From contig JBEKNT010000268.1 of NCBI GenBank assembly GCA_049522565.1, forward strand, positions 1 to 9,455: DNA of 9,455 bases, written 5' to 3'. Below are positions 1 through 8,998 of this stretch, piece after piece. This stretch comes from JASHVB01 sp049522565 (GTDB lineage Bacteria; Pseudomonadota; Alphaproteobacteria; Acetobacterales; Acetobacteraceae). A program made the translations under genes and the position numbers. Under the pieces are notes generated by a model that searched no databases, was not told the origin of the DNA, and saw only the letters and a list, made by a program, of their open reading frames with translations. Position 1 is the first letter of the stretch; every line of letters begins with the position of its first letter.

Positions 1-17
1 CCTCCCTCAAGGGGAGG
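1..17. other. GC-rich hairpin at the left edge
   Basis: CCTCCC (1-6) is perfectly complementary to GGGAGG (12-17), with a 5-nt loop. It lies 40 bp before speE and may extend left of the window. It could be the terminator of an upstream gene or part of an operon spacer. There is no T run after it, so the role is open. Confidence 0.3.
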
Positions 18-57
18 GGGAGTCTCTCGCTTCTCCACACCTTCTGCGTAGGTTCCC

Positions 58-918
58 ATGGCGACCGATAGCTGGCTCAACGAGACGCTGTATCCCGACT
101 GGGGCCAGCGCTTCCTGGTGAAGCGCGAGTTGGCGCGGGTGCAGAGCGACTTCCAGGACATTGTCATCTTCGAGAGTTCGTCGCACGGCCGCGTCATGGT
201 GCTGGATGGCGTGATCCAGATCACCGAGGCAGACGAGTTCGTCTATCAGGAGATGCTGGCGCATGTGCCGCTGCTGGCGCACGGCGCGGCGGCGGACGTG
301 CTGATCATCGGCGCCGGCGACGGCGGCGTGTTGCGTCGCGTGTTGCAGCACAAGACGGTGCGGCGCGCGGTGATGGTGGAGATCGACGGCGAGGTGATCC
401 GGCTGTCGCGGCAATTCCTGCCGAACATTGCCGGCGATGCGTGGGACGATCCGCGCGCCGACGTCATTGTCGGCGACGGGATCGACTATGTGCGGCGCGC
501 GCCGGATGCGTCGTTCGACGCGATCATCGTCGACTCGACCGATCCGATCGGTGTGGGCGAGGTGCTGTTCACCGACGCGTTCTACAAGAACTGCGCACGC
601 ATCCTGACGCCGCGCGGGCTGGTGGTGAACCAGTGCGGCGTGCCGTTCATGCAGGCCGACGAGTTGCGCGAGACCAGCGCGCGGCGCGCGCAGTTCTTCC
701 CGCACGTGACGGCGTATGTCGCGGCGGTGCCGACCTATGTCGGTGGGTTCATGACGCTGGGCTGGGCGGCGAAGGATGCCGGGTTGGCGCGGGTGCCGGT
801 GGAGGAGATCCGCGCCCGCGCGACGGCTGCCGGGATTCTGGGAACGACGCGCTACTGGACGCCGGAAATCCACGTCGGCGCGTTCAACCTGCCGCCGTAC
901 ATCGCGCGCCATCTATAA
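58..918 (+). CDS. speE: Spermidine synthase (putrescine aminopropyltransferase)
   Basis: This cytosolic enzyme moves an aminopropyl group from decarboxylated S-adenosylmethionine to putrescine, giving spermidine and methylthioadenosine. The protein has 286 residues, close to the 288 of E. coli SpeE. The N-terminal beta domain (about 1-65) includes the typical SHGRVMVLDGVIQ strand and the DEFVYQEMLAH helix. The Rossmann fold follows: GAGDGG at 85-90 (nucleotide site), VEID with E108 and D110, DG at 140-141, and VDSTDPIG with D159 and D162, where the family's catalytic aspartate lies. The NQCGVPFMQ stretch is also typical. ATG 58 is chosen because MATDSWLNETLYPDWGQRF is the family N-terminus; the ribosome site before it is weak (AGG at 51-53). 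The usual partner, S-adenosylmethionine decarboxylase, is not in view and would lie to the left. The penultimate codon is CTA, rare in the long genes here. All key residues are present, so I am confident of the family; exact polyamine preference cannot be read from sequence. Confidence 0.96.
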   Translation: MATDSWLNETLYPDWGQRFLVKRELARVQSDFQDIVIFESSSHGRVMVLDGVIQITEADEFVYQEMLAHVPLLAHGAAADVLIIGAGDGGVLRRVLQHKTVRRAVMVEIDGEVIRLSRQFLPNIAGDAWDDPRADVIVGDGIDYVRRAPDASFDAIIVDSTDPIGVGEVLFTDAFYKNCARILTPRGLVVNQCGVPFMQADELRETSARRAQFFPHVTAYVAAVPTYVGGFMTLGWAAKDAGLARVPVEEIRARATAAGILGTTRYWTPEIHVGAFNLPPYIARHL

Positions 919-1200
919 GGCCAGGCGCGCTAAAGGCTGGCTGATCGGGCGCGTTGATCGCGCGCTATCACGCGGCTGCCACAACACCGCCGATAGCTGG
1001 TAAGCCTACGGGCCCAGCCGCGGTCATCTTCGCAGTCTCGTCATGTTGATTGGTGCGCCCTGGGGTGCAGGCGCATTCCGTTCTGACCGGCCGCGAACGC
1101 AAACGATGCCGGCAAATCGTCAGGCCGACCTCGATAGGCACGACAACCTTGGCGTGGTGCGACACTCAAACGTTGGGGCGCGGCTCTGGTTCTATCGCCG
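919..1200. other. Convergent intergenic gap with a weak hairpin
   Basis: speE and the PEP-CTERM gene point toward each other across this 282-bp gap. The only structure I see is GCGCG (949-953), TTGAT loop, CGCGC (959-963), which lies 31 bp past the speE stop and could help end transcription. There is no T run. Short open frames here show no recognisable protein. Confidence 0.4.
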
Positions 1201-2559
1201 CTATGAAGCTCGCCGCCGCCGTAGCAGCCCGAGGCCCAGCACGCCCGAAGCCAGCAAAGCCAGCGTCGCAGGTTCCGGAACCGGGCCGCCGTTCTGCAAC
1301 GTGTCTTCCGCAACCACCGCAAGATCGTACGCGATCGGCGCGGCGATGCCCAACGCCACGGAAGCCGAGTCATCGTACTGCGCATTTCCGGGATCGAACT
1401 CGTCGGCAAGCGTGGTGGGATTGACCCCGGTGATCTGACCGAACAGCACCAGCGCGTCGAGATAGTCGCCATAGACGCTGGGATGATAGCCGATCGGCGT
1501 CTCGCAGCAGGCCAGCAGCGGGTTGCTGTCCCACAGATCCACCTCGCCGGCGGGTTCGTTCACCAGGAACGGATCCTGCTGGGCAATGCCCCGATTGATC
1601 GCGCTGACCCAGGCATCGCCGGCCAGTGCCACGCTCACATGGCTCTTTGTGGGGTAGGTCGCGTTATAGGTGCTCGCCGCGTTCTCATAGGCGTTGTGCA
1701 GATCGGACGCCATCGCCGCGATCGGATTCGAGTCCCCGACATACGGCGCATAGGCCTTGTTGCCGCCCTGCTGCGCCACGGTACTGAGGCCGAAGATCGG
1801 CGCATTCGGGTTGGAGCTGGTATAGCCATAGGAAGCGATAGGCGGCGTCTCGTCCAACGTGACCGCGGCGTAGGGCTTACTGGCAGCCGCGTCGGCGGCA
1901 TCGATGTCGTTGACCAGTTTGGTCACGCCGGAATTGAAGCTGGTGGGACTGCCGCGCGTGGGAACGCTCTGGCCGTTCACCGTGATCGTCGTCGGCAGCG
2001 GCTGGAAGCTTTGATCCTGCAATACGACCTGGCTGTATTTCGAGTTCTCGATCAGCGGCAGGTCGCCGGTCTCGCTGCCGGAATTGTTGGCATAGCCGGT
2101 GAGTGTCGCGCTGCTGACCGCGATCAGTGAGACGTTGTAGTTCAGACCGGCTTCCCCGGTGAATTGCAGGAAGATGCCGGCAACGCCGCCGAACGGACCG
2201 ACCTCGGTGTATTGCGAAGATGGGTTGTTCTGCAGGTAATTGAGCTGTCCCGCCAGGCTGCCCCCCGGGGTGTTCCCCGTGGTCGGGACGACCGGCGCCA
2301 CGTCCTCGACGCCCGAGGTGCAGGTCGTTCCCGTCCCCGGGCAATTCAGGTCGTGCACCACGTTATTGCTGGGGTTGCTGGCAGCGCCGGCATTGTAATT
2401 CAGCGCCGGGTCGTAGCGGCCATGCGTGTAGCTGTTGCCCACGAACAGGATGTCGATGGGAGCAGCGGCGGCGTGTTGGGCGGTCATCGCCAACAGCAAC
2501 AGCGATCCGATAGCGCCGATGTGGCGGCCCGGCAGGACCGGCAGCCGTGATCTGTGCAC
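1201..2559 (-). CDS. Secreted SGNH/DUF4886-like hydrolase with PEP-CTERM sorting signal
   Basis: This is a predicted exported protein of 452 residues. An N-terminal signal peptide (about 1-32: basic start, hydrophobic core GSLLLLAMTAQ, then AAA before AP) is followed at 37-47 by ILFVGNSYTHG. That is the block I of SGNH-fold hydrolases, with Ser43 the likely nucleophile. VVLQDQS (D182-S184) and YHPS-x-YGDYL (H359) followed by FGQITG resemble DUF4886-type SGNH proteins. The C-terminus has VPEPATLALL (PEP at 428-430), a hydrophobic helix and RRRR: a full PEP-CTERM tag, recognised by an exosortase and linked in known systems to exopolysaccharide and envelope sorting. The GTG at 2559 is chosen over the ATGs at 2613 and 2592 because GGGGAG sits 8 nt before it and the signal peptide then starts correctly. 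Four cysteines (LNCPGTGTTC, ACCE) could form disulfides outside the cell. No exosortase gene is in the window. Substrate is unknown; the hydrolase call is less sure than the sorting tag. Confidence 0.88.
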   Translation of the reverse strand: MHRSRLPVLPGRHIGAIGSLLLLAMTAQHAAAAPIDILFVGNSYTHGRYDPALNYNAGAASNPSNNVVHDLNCPGTGTTCTSGVEDVAPVVPTTGNTPGGSLAGQLNYLQNNPSSQYTEVGPFGGVAGIFLQFTGEAGLNYNVSLIAVSSATLTGYANNSGSETGDLPLIENSKYSQVVLQDQSFQPLPTTITVNGQSVPTRGSPTSFNSGVTKLVNDIDAADAAASKPYAAVTLDETPPIASYGYTSSNPNAPIFGLSTVAQQGGNKAYAPYVGDSNPIAAMASDLHNAYENAASTYNATYPTKSHVSVALAGDAWVSAINRGIAQQDPFLVNEPAGEVDLWDSNPLLACCETPIGYHPSVYGDYLDALVLFGQITGVNPTTLADEFDPGNAQYDDSASVALGIAAPIAYDLAVVAEDTLQNGGPVPEPATLALLASGVLGLGLLRRRRAS

Positions 2560-2567
2560 CTTGATTT

Positions 2568-2573
2568 CTCCCC
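2568..2573 (-). promoter_or_regulatory. Ribosome binding site fixing a GTG start
   Basis: On the minus strand GGGGAG (2573 to 2568) is followed by 8 nt and then GTG at 2559. No ATG upstream in the frame has a comparable site, so this decides the start of the PEP-CTERM gene. Confidence 0.7.
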
Positions 2574-2611
2574 CCGGATCGTGCCGGCGCATTTGGCCGT
2601 GCACATCCAGC

Positions 2612-2639
2612 AATATTCGTGCGGCGCGATGCCGGTCAA
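2612..2639 (-). promoter_or_regulatory. Candidate sigma70-type promoter for the PEP-CTERM gene
   Basis: On the minus strand TTGACC (2639-2634) matches the -35 consensus at 5 of 6 positions. A 16-nt spacer follows, then AATATT (2617-2612), which matches the -10 at 4 of 6. This would leave a leader of roughly 45 nt before the GTG at 2559. An AATATTC direct repeat brackets the element: one copy (2612-2618) covers the -10, and the other (2639-2645) abuts the -35, so a regulator could act on both. Prediction is by eye only. Confidence 0.4.
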
Positions 2640-2659
2640 ATATTCAGAATCGACTGATG

Positions 2660-2678
2660 CCATATTTTCCCAGTATGG
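2660..2678. promoter_or_regulatory. LysR-type T-N11-A box in the divergent region
   Basis: CCATA (2660-2664), 9 nt, TATGG (2674-2678) is a perfect inverted repeat. It contains T2663-N11-A2675, the spacing known for LysR-family operators. It ends 7 bp before the ATG of the LysR gene and 21 bp beyond the -35 of the candidate promoter of the divergent gene. This suits self-repression plus control of the neighbour, which is inference. Confidence 0.45.
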
Positions 2679-2685
2679 CTCTGGC

Positions 2686-3702
2686 ATGGAACTGCGTCAT
2701 CTCCGCTACTTCATCGCCGTCGCCGAGGAGCGGCACATCACCCGTGCGGCGCGGCGGCTCAACATGCAGCAGCCGCCGCTCAGCCAGCAGATCCGCGCGC
2801 TGGAGACCGAACTCGGCGTCGCGCTGTTCATTCGCGGCGCCCGCGGCGTGGAGCTGACGGTCGCCGGCCAGACGCTGCTGGACGAAGCCTATGCGATATT
2901 GCGCGCGGTCGGCAGCGCCGCGGCACGGACGCGCCAGGCCGCAAGCGGGCAGCTCGGAAAACTGTCCATCGGCTTCACCACGTCGGCGGCATTGCATCCG
3001 CTGGTGCCCAGGATCATCCACGCGTTTCGCCAGGATTACCCGCAGGTGGAACTCGACCTGCACGAGAACGCCGCCGCCGACCTGACCGAGGCGGTGATGC
3101 GGCGCGACATCCATGTGGCCCTGCTGCGTGTGCCCGTGGCGCGGCCATCGGGGCTCGCCTTCCTCGAACTGTTGCACGAGGAACTGCTGGCGGTGCTGCC
3201 GCTCGGGCACCGCTTGCTCGGCCGCGGCGGCGCGGACGGGCTAGAGCTGTCCGAACTGGCGCAGGAGCGCTTCATCCTGGTGCGCCGGCCCGGCGCACCA
3301 GGCATCTACCAGAACCTGATCCTCGCCTGCCGGGCAGCGGGCTTCGAGCCGGTGGTGGTGGCCGAGGTCGCGCACATGCTGACCAACATCAATCTGGTCG
3401 CCGCGGGCGCCGGGATTTCCGTGGTGCCGGCGTCGATGCGCGAGATCAATCTGCGCCAGGTCGGGTATTGTCGGTTGCGCACCACGCCCCGGCTCACCGC
3501 GCCGCTGACGCTCGCCTGGCTGGCCGACAACCCGCAGCCGGCATTGCTCAATTTCATCGCTGTCAGTCGTCGGCTGCGGGCCGATGCGAGCCAACCGGGA
3601 GTTTCGCCGCGGCTGCGCCGCGCCCGGACGCCGACCCAAGCAAGTACTCCGCCAACTGCCCCACGTGCCGGTCGCGCTCCATTCCCGGCCGGCGGCGAAT
3701 GA
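2686..3702 (+). CDS. LysR-family transcriptional regulator (BenM/CatM-like)
   Basis: A DNA-binding regulator of 338 residues. It starts with MELRHLRYFIAVAEERH, the standard N-terminus of the aromatic-catabolism branch (BenM, CatM, TfdT type). The winged helix-turn-helix covers about 18-40 (ITRAARRLNMQQPPLSQQIRALE). A linker helix and the two-lobed effector domain (about 90-297) follow, with GKLSIGFTTSAALHPLVP and AGAGISVVPASM typical of the fold. ATG 2686 is chosen because the family pattern begins exactly there; an in-frame ATG at 2629 would add 19 unconserved residues. No good Shine-Dalgarno is seen, so translation may be weak or controlled. The gene is divergent from the PEP-CTERM gene, its likely target. 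The last ~40 residues, rich in Pro, Arg, Ala and Thr, are not LysR-like and lie antisense to the end of the next LysR gene, so they look like read-through past the family's normal end. The effector is unknown. Confidence 0.92.
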   Translation: MELRHLRYFIAVAEERHITRAARRLNMQQPPLSQQIRALETELGVALFIRGARGVELTVAGQTLLDEAYAILRAVGSAAARTRQAASGQLGKLSIGFTTSAALHPLVPRIIHAFRQDYPQVELDLHENAAADLTEAVMRRDIHVALLRVPVARPSGLAFLELLHEELLAVLPLGHRLLGRGGADGLELSELAQERFILVRRPGAPGIYQNLILACRAAGFEPVVVAEVAHMLTNINLVAAGAGISVVPASMREINLRQVGYCRLRTTPRLTAPLTLAWLADNPQPALLNFIAVSRRLRADASQPGVSPRLRRARTPTQASTPPTAPRAGRAPFPAGGE

Positions 3703-4519
3703 CGAAATCCGACGAGCCAGCCAGCGTCCGGTCGGGGAACAACCGCACCAGCCGCCCGGCGGCCAGCTCCGGGTCGATCAGCGGCTGCCGCCCCAACGCG
3801 ATCCCCGCCCCGGCGATCGCCGCCGCCAGCGCGGCGCTGAACGTGTAGAACCGCACAATCGTGACCTTCGCATCGGCGCCGCAGCCGAGCAGGTCGAGCC
3901 AGGTGGACCAGTCCTTTTCCGGGCTGGCCACGTGATCCTCTTGCAGCAGCGTGTGCCGCGGCAGTTCCTCCGGGTTGCCGGCCAGAAGCAGCGACGGGCT
4001 GCACACGGGGAACACCGTTTCGCTGAACAGCAACCGGTCGCCATCCCGCATCGTACCGCGGCGCACCCGCAGGACCGCCAGGTCGAGCCCCTCGCGCAGC
4101 ATGTCCGGCTCTTCGTCCTCAATGGAACGCATCTGGCACTGCATCGACGGATGCAGCGCGGCGAAGGCGGCCAGCCGCGGTGCCAGCCACAGCGACGAAA
4201 TCGAGCCGCTGGCGGAAATCGTCAGCACCGGCCGCCGCCGCCGGTCGCGCACCGCCTCGCAGGCCGCGCCGAGCCGGGCGAACGCTTGCTCCACCGCGCG
4301 TTGCAGCGCCGCACCCTCGGCGGTCACCGTGGTGCGGCCGGCGCCGTTGCGTGCCCGCGTCAGCAGCGTGGCGCCGAGCGCGTCCTCCAGCCCGCGCACC
4401 TGGTGGCTGACGGCGCTGGTGCTGACATGCAGCTCCGCCGCCGCGCGGGCGAAGCTGCCATGCCGGGCGACCGCGGCGAAGGCGCGCAACGCGGCCAAAG
4501 GAGGGATCCGCTCGCTCAT
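3563..4519 (-). CDS. LysR-family transcriptional regulator (GcvA-like)
   Basis: A DNA-binding regulator of 318 residues. The N-terminus IPPLAALRAFAAVARHGSF is the signature of the GcvA/DsdC/AmpR branch, and the helix-turn-helix is at about 22-41 (SFARAAAELHVSTSAVSHQV). The effector domain (about 93-295) carries ISASGSISSLWLAPRLAAF, then GAGIALGRQPLIDPELAAGRLVRLF near the C-terminal lobe, both common in GcvA-like proteins. ATG 4519 gives the family start; the Shine-Dalgarno is weak. Residues after about 295 (the Ala-rich tail) are not conserved and lie opposite the true end of the LysR gene on the other strand: the two genes overlap over 140 bp tail to tail. It is divergent from the fused ABC exporter 96 bp away, the most likely target. 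GcvA itself controls the glycine cleavage system, but no such gene is here, so the symbol is not assigned. Confidence 0.93.
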   Translation of the reverse strand: MSERIPPLAALRAFAAVARHGSFARAAAELHVSTSAVSHQVRGLEDALGATLLTRARNGAGRTTVTAEGAALQRAVEQAFARLGAACEAVRDRRRRPVLTISASGSISSLWLAPRLAAFAALHPSMQCQMRSIEDEEPDMLREGLDLAVLRVRRGTMRDGDRLLFSETVFPVCSPSLLLAGNPEELPRHTLLQEDHVASPEKDWSTWLDLLGCGADAKVTIVRFYTFSAALAAAIAGAGIALGRQPLIDPELAAGRLVRLFPDRTLAGSSDFVIRRRPGMERDRHVGQLAEYLLGSASGRGAAAAKLPVGSHRPAADD

Positions 4520-4535
4520 CGCCGTGCAATCTAGC

Positions 4536-4549
4536 TCAACAGCGGTTGA
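4536..4549. promoter_or_regulatory. Candidate operator between the GcvA-like gene and the ABC exporter
   Basis: TCAAC (4536-4540), AGCG, GTTGA (4545-4549) is a perfect inverted repeat with T-N12-A spacing, one more than the classic LysR box. It sits 17 bp before the regulator start and 66 bp before the exporter start, where an autoregulating LysR protein would be expected to bind. Binding is inference. Confidence 0.45.
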
Positions 4550-4615
4550 AAAACAGTCGTTTGCACGGCGCGCCGCCGCCGCACAGGATAGGGTCGGGCG
4601 AGGAGACCGGACGAC

Positions 4616-8203
<3,588 letters not shown>

Positions 8204-8204
8204 G

Positions 8205-8258
8205 GGCGACCGGCAGGCGGTCGCCACGGCGCGCGCGCGGCCTCACCGCCGAGGCCGC
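8205..8258 (+). terminator. Tandem hairpins after the ABC exporter
   Basis: Hairpin 1 pairs GGCGACC (8205-8211) with GGTCGCC (8219-8225) around a 7-nt loop. Hairpin 2 pairs GCGGCCTC (8237-8244) with GAGGCCGC (8251-8258) around a 6-nt loop. Both are perfect and start 1 bp after the TAG. No U tract follows, so this would be a U-less terminator or an mRNA 3' end stabiliser. Confidence 0.5.
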
Positions 8259-8653
8259 CCCCCGCCGCCGCGCCCACGGCGGGTCATGGCGTTGCCTGCG
8301 ACATCGCCGATGGCGCCGGCAAAGGCGGCCACGGTCATCCGACTCGAAGCGGTAAGACAATGAACCGCGCCAGAGAGACCCGCGCGCGCGTCATGCTGGC
8401 ATGGCGGTCGCGAACCGCGATCATCCGGTAGCTGTGCCGATGACAGGGTGCGATCTCGTGTCGGCGGCGCAGCAGCCTTGGGCGCCTCGTGCGGCCTTCG
8501 GTAATCGCCGGCGCACATTGCGCCTGCATGCGCGCGACGACACGCGCCAGACAGCGGCGTCAAGTCTTGCACCCGGGCGCTCGACCTGGCGTGTGGCATT
8601 CCACCCGGTGATTGCACCGCAGATGGCGGGGGCGCTGGTCGCCCGGCTAGCGG

Positions 8654-8666
8654 GCACCAGTGGTGC
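8654..8666. repeat. 13-bp palindrome
   Basis: GCACCA-G-TGGTGC is a perfect odd-centred palindrome. Next to it GCCCG (8641-8645) and CGGGC (8651-8655) form another short inverted repeat. It could be a protein-binding site, but no promoter or gene is nearby, so the role is unknown. Confidence 0.35.
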
Positions 8667-8691
8667 GTTTCGCGGCAGAGCAAGCAAGACG

Positions 8692-8740
8692 CAACACAGA
8701 TTTCACAGAGAAGCAGATCTAGCCGCAGAGTTTCACAGAA
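8692..8740. repeat. Degenerate CACAGA-type direct repeat
   Basis: TTTCACAGA occurs at 8701-8709 and again at 8731-8739, exactly 30 bp apart. The flanks are also alike: ACAGATTTCACAGAGAAGC against CAGAGTTTCACAGAAAGC. A further CACAGA lies at 8695-8700 and GCAGAG copies at 8675-8680 and 8725-8730. It resembles the small intergenic CACAGAG repeats seen in many proteobacterial genomes; that link is from memory, not a search. Confidence 0.5.
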
Positions 8741-8791
8741 AGCGATCCGCGCTCCGGATGGAAGTTGTGCTTAGACGCGCCGCCGACTGAA

Positions 8792-8824
8792 CGGCCGATC
8801 ATGTCCTGGCTGATCATCGGGCCG
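8792..8824. repeat. Imperfect bulged hairpin
   Basis: CGGCC-GATCA (8792-8801) pairs with TGATC (8811-8815) and, after a 4-nt bulge, GGCCG (8820-8824), leaving a 9-nt loop. No T run follows. It could be an old terminator or a structured RNA element. Confidence 0.35.
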
Positions 8825-8876
8825 CCGAGAACAACGATCTGCCGATGCAGAACGGCCCGCAATGTGGCAGATCTTC

Positions 8877-8905
8877 TTGACCTCGCTTCATGAAGCTACG
8901 AAAAT
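8877..8905 (+). promoter_or_regulatory. Candidate promoter with an operator-like palindrome in its spacer
   Basis: TTGACC (8877-8882, 5 of 6 to the -35 consensus) is followed after 17 nt by GAAAAT (8900-8905, 4 of 6 to the -10). Within the spacer GCTTCATGAAGC (8885-8896) is a perfect 12-bp palindrome, the position where a repressor would block RNA polymerase. It would give the methyltransferase gene a leader of about 85 nt. No regulator for it is identified in the window. Confidence 0.45.
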
Positions 8906-8998
8906 AGCTAACGGTGTCGGTCGATCGAAGCGAACGTCCGTCCTGCCCCGCGCATGTTCAGTCAGGACCCGTTGCACAATAGCATATTTGGAGGCCAA

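Larger units (their letters stand above)
8204..8998. other. Gene-poor region between the exporter and the methyltransferase
   Basis: In this 795-bp stretch I find no open frame with a recognisable protein, a good ribosome site or family motifs. It holds the tandem hairpins, palindrome, repeat, bulged hairpin and promoter listed separately, plus a small ATCCG/CGGAT hairpin (8745-8749 with 8755-8759). The DNA stays GC-rich up to about 8690 and becomes more AT-rich toward the methyltransferase. It may be decayed sequence at the edge of an inserted region. Confidence 0.55.

Noticed and set aside
7..912. 301-codon minus-strand frame over speE
   Set aside because: Codon-aligned antisense of speE with an Arg/His/Ala-rich product and no family features.
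1483..2130. 215-codon plus-strand frame over the PEP-CTERM gene
   Set aside because: Antisense shadow of a well supported gene; product is Arg/Gly/Val-rich with no recognisable domain or ribosome site.
2554..2685. Longer N-terminus for the first LysR gene
   Set aside because: Starting at 2554 or 2629 adds residues before MELRHLRYF, the standard family start, and would place coding sequence over the other gene's promoter and ribosome site.
4561..4590. TTGCAC plus a distant AGGATA as promoter of the exporter
   Set aside because: The -35 resembles consensus, but the -10 matches at only about half the positions at any allowed spacing, so I do not list it.
8243..8683. 146-codon minus-strand frame after the exporter
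   Set aside because: Starts without a ribosome site, passes through the terminator-like hairpins and gives a Pro/Arg/Ala-rich product.
8401..8790. 129-codon plus-strand frame after the exporter
   Set aside because: It runs through the palindrome and CACAGA repeat, has no Shine-Dalgarno and no recognisable protein; its end simply encodes the repeat.
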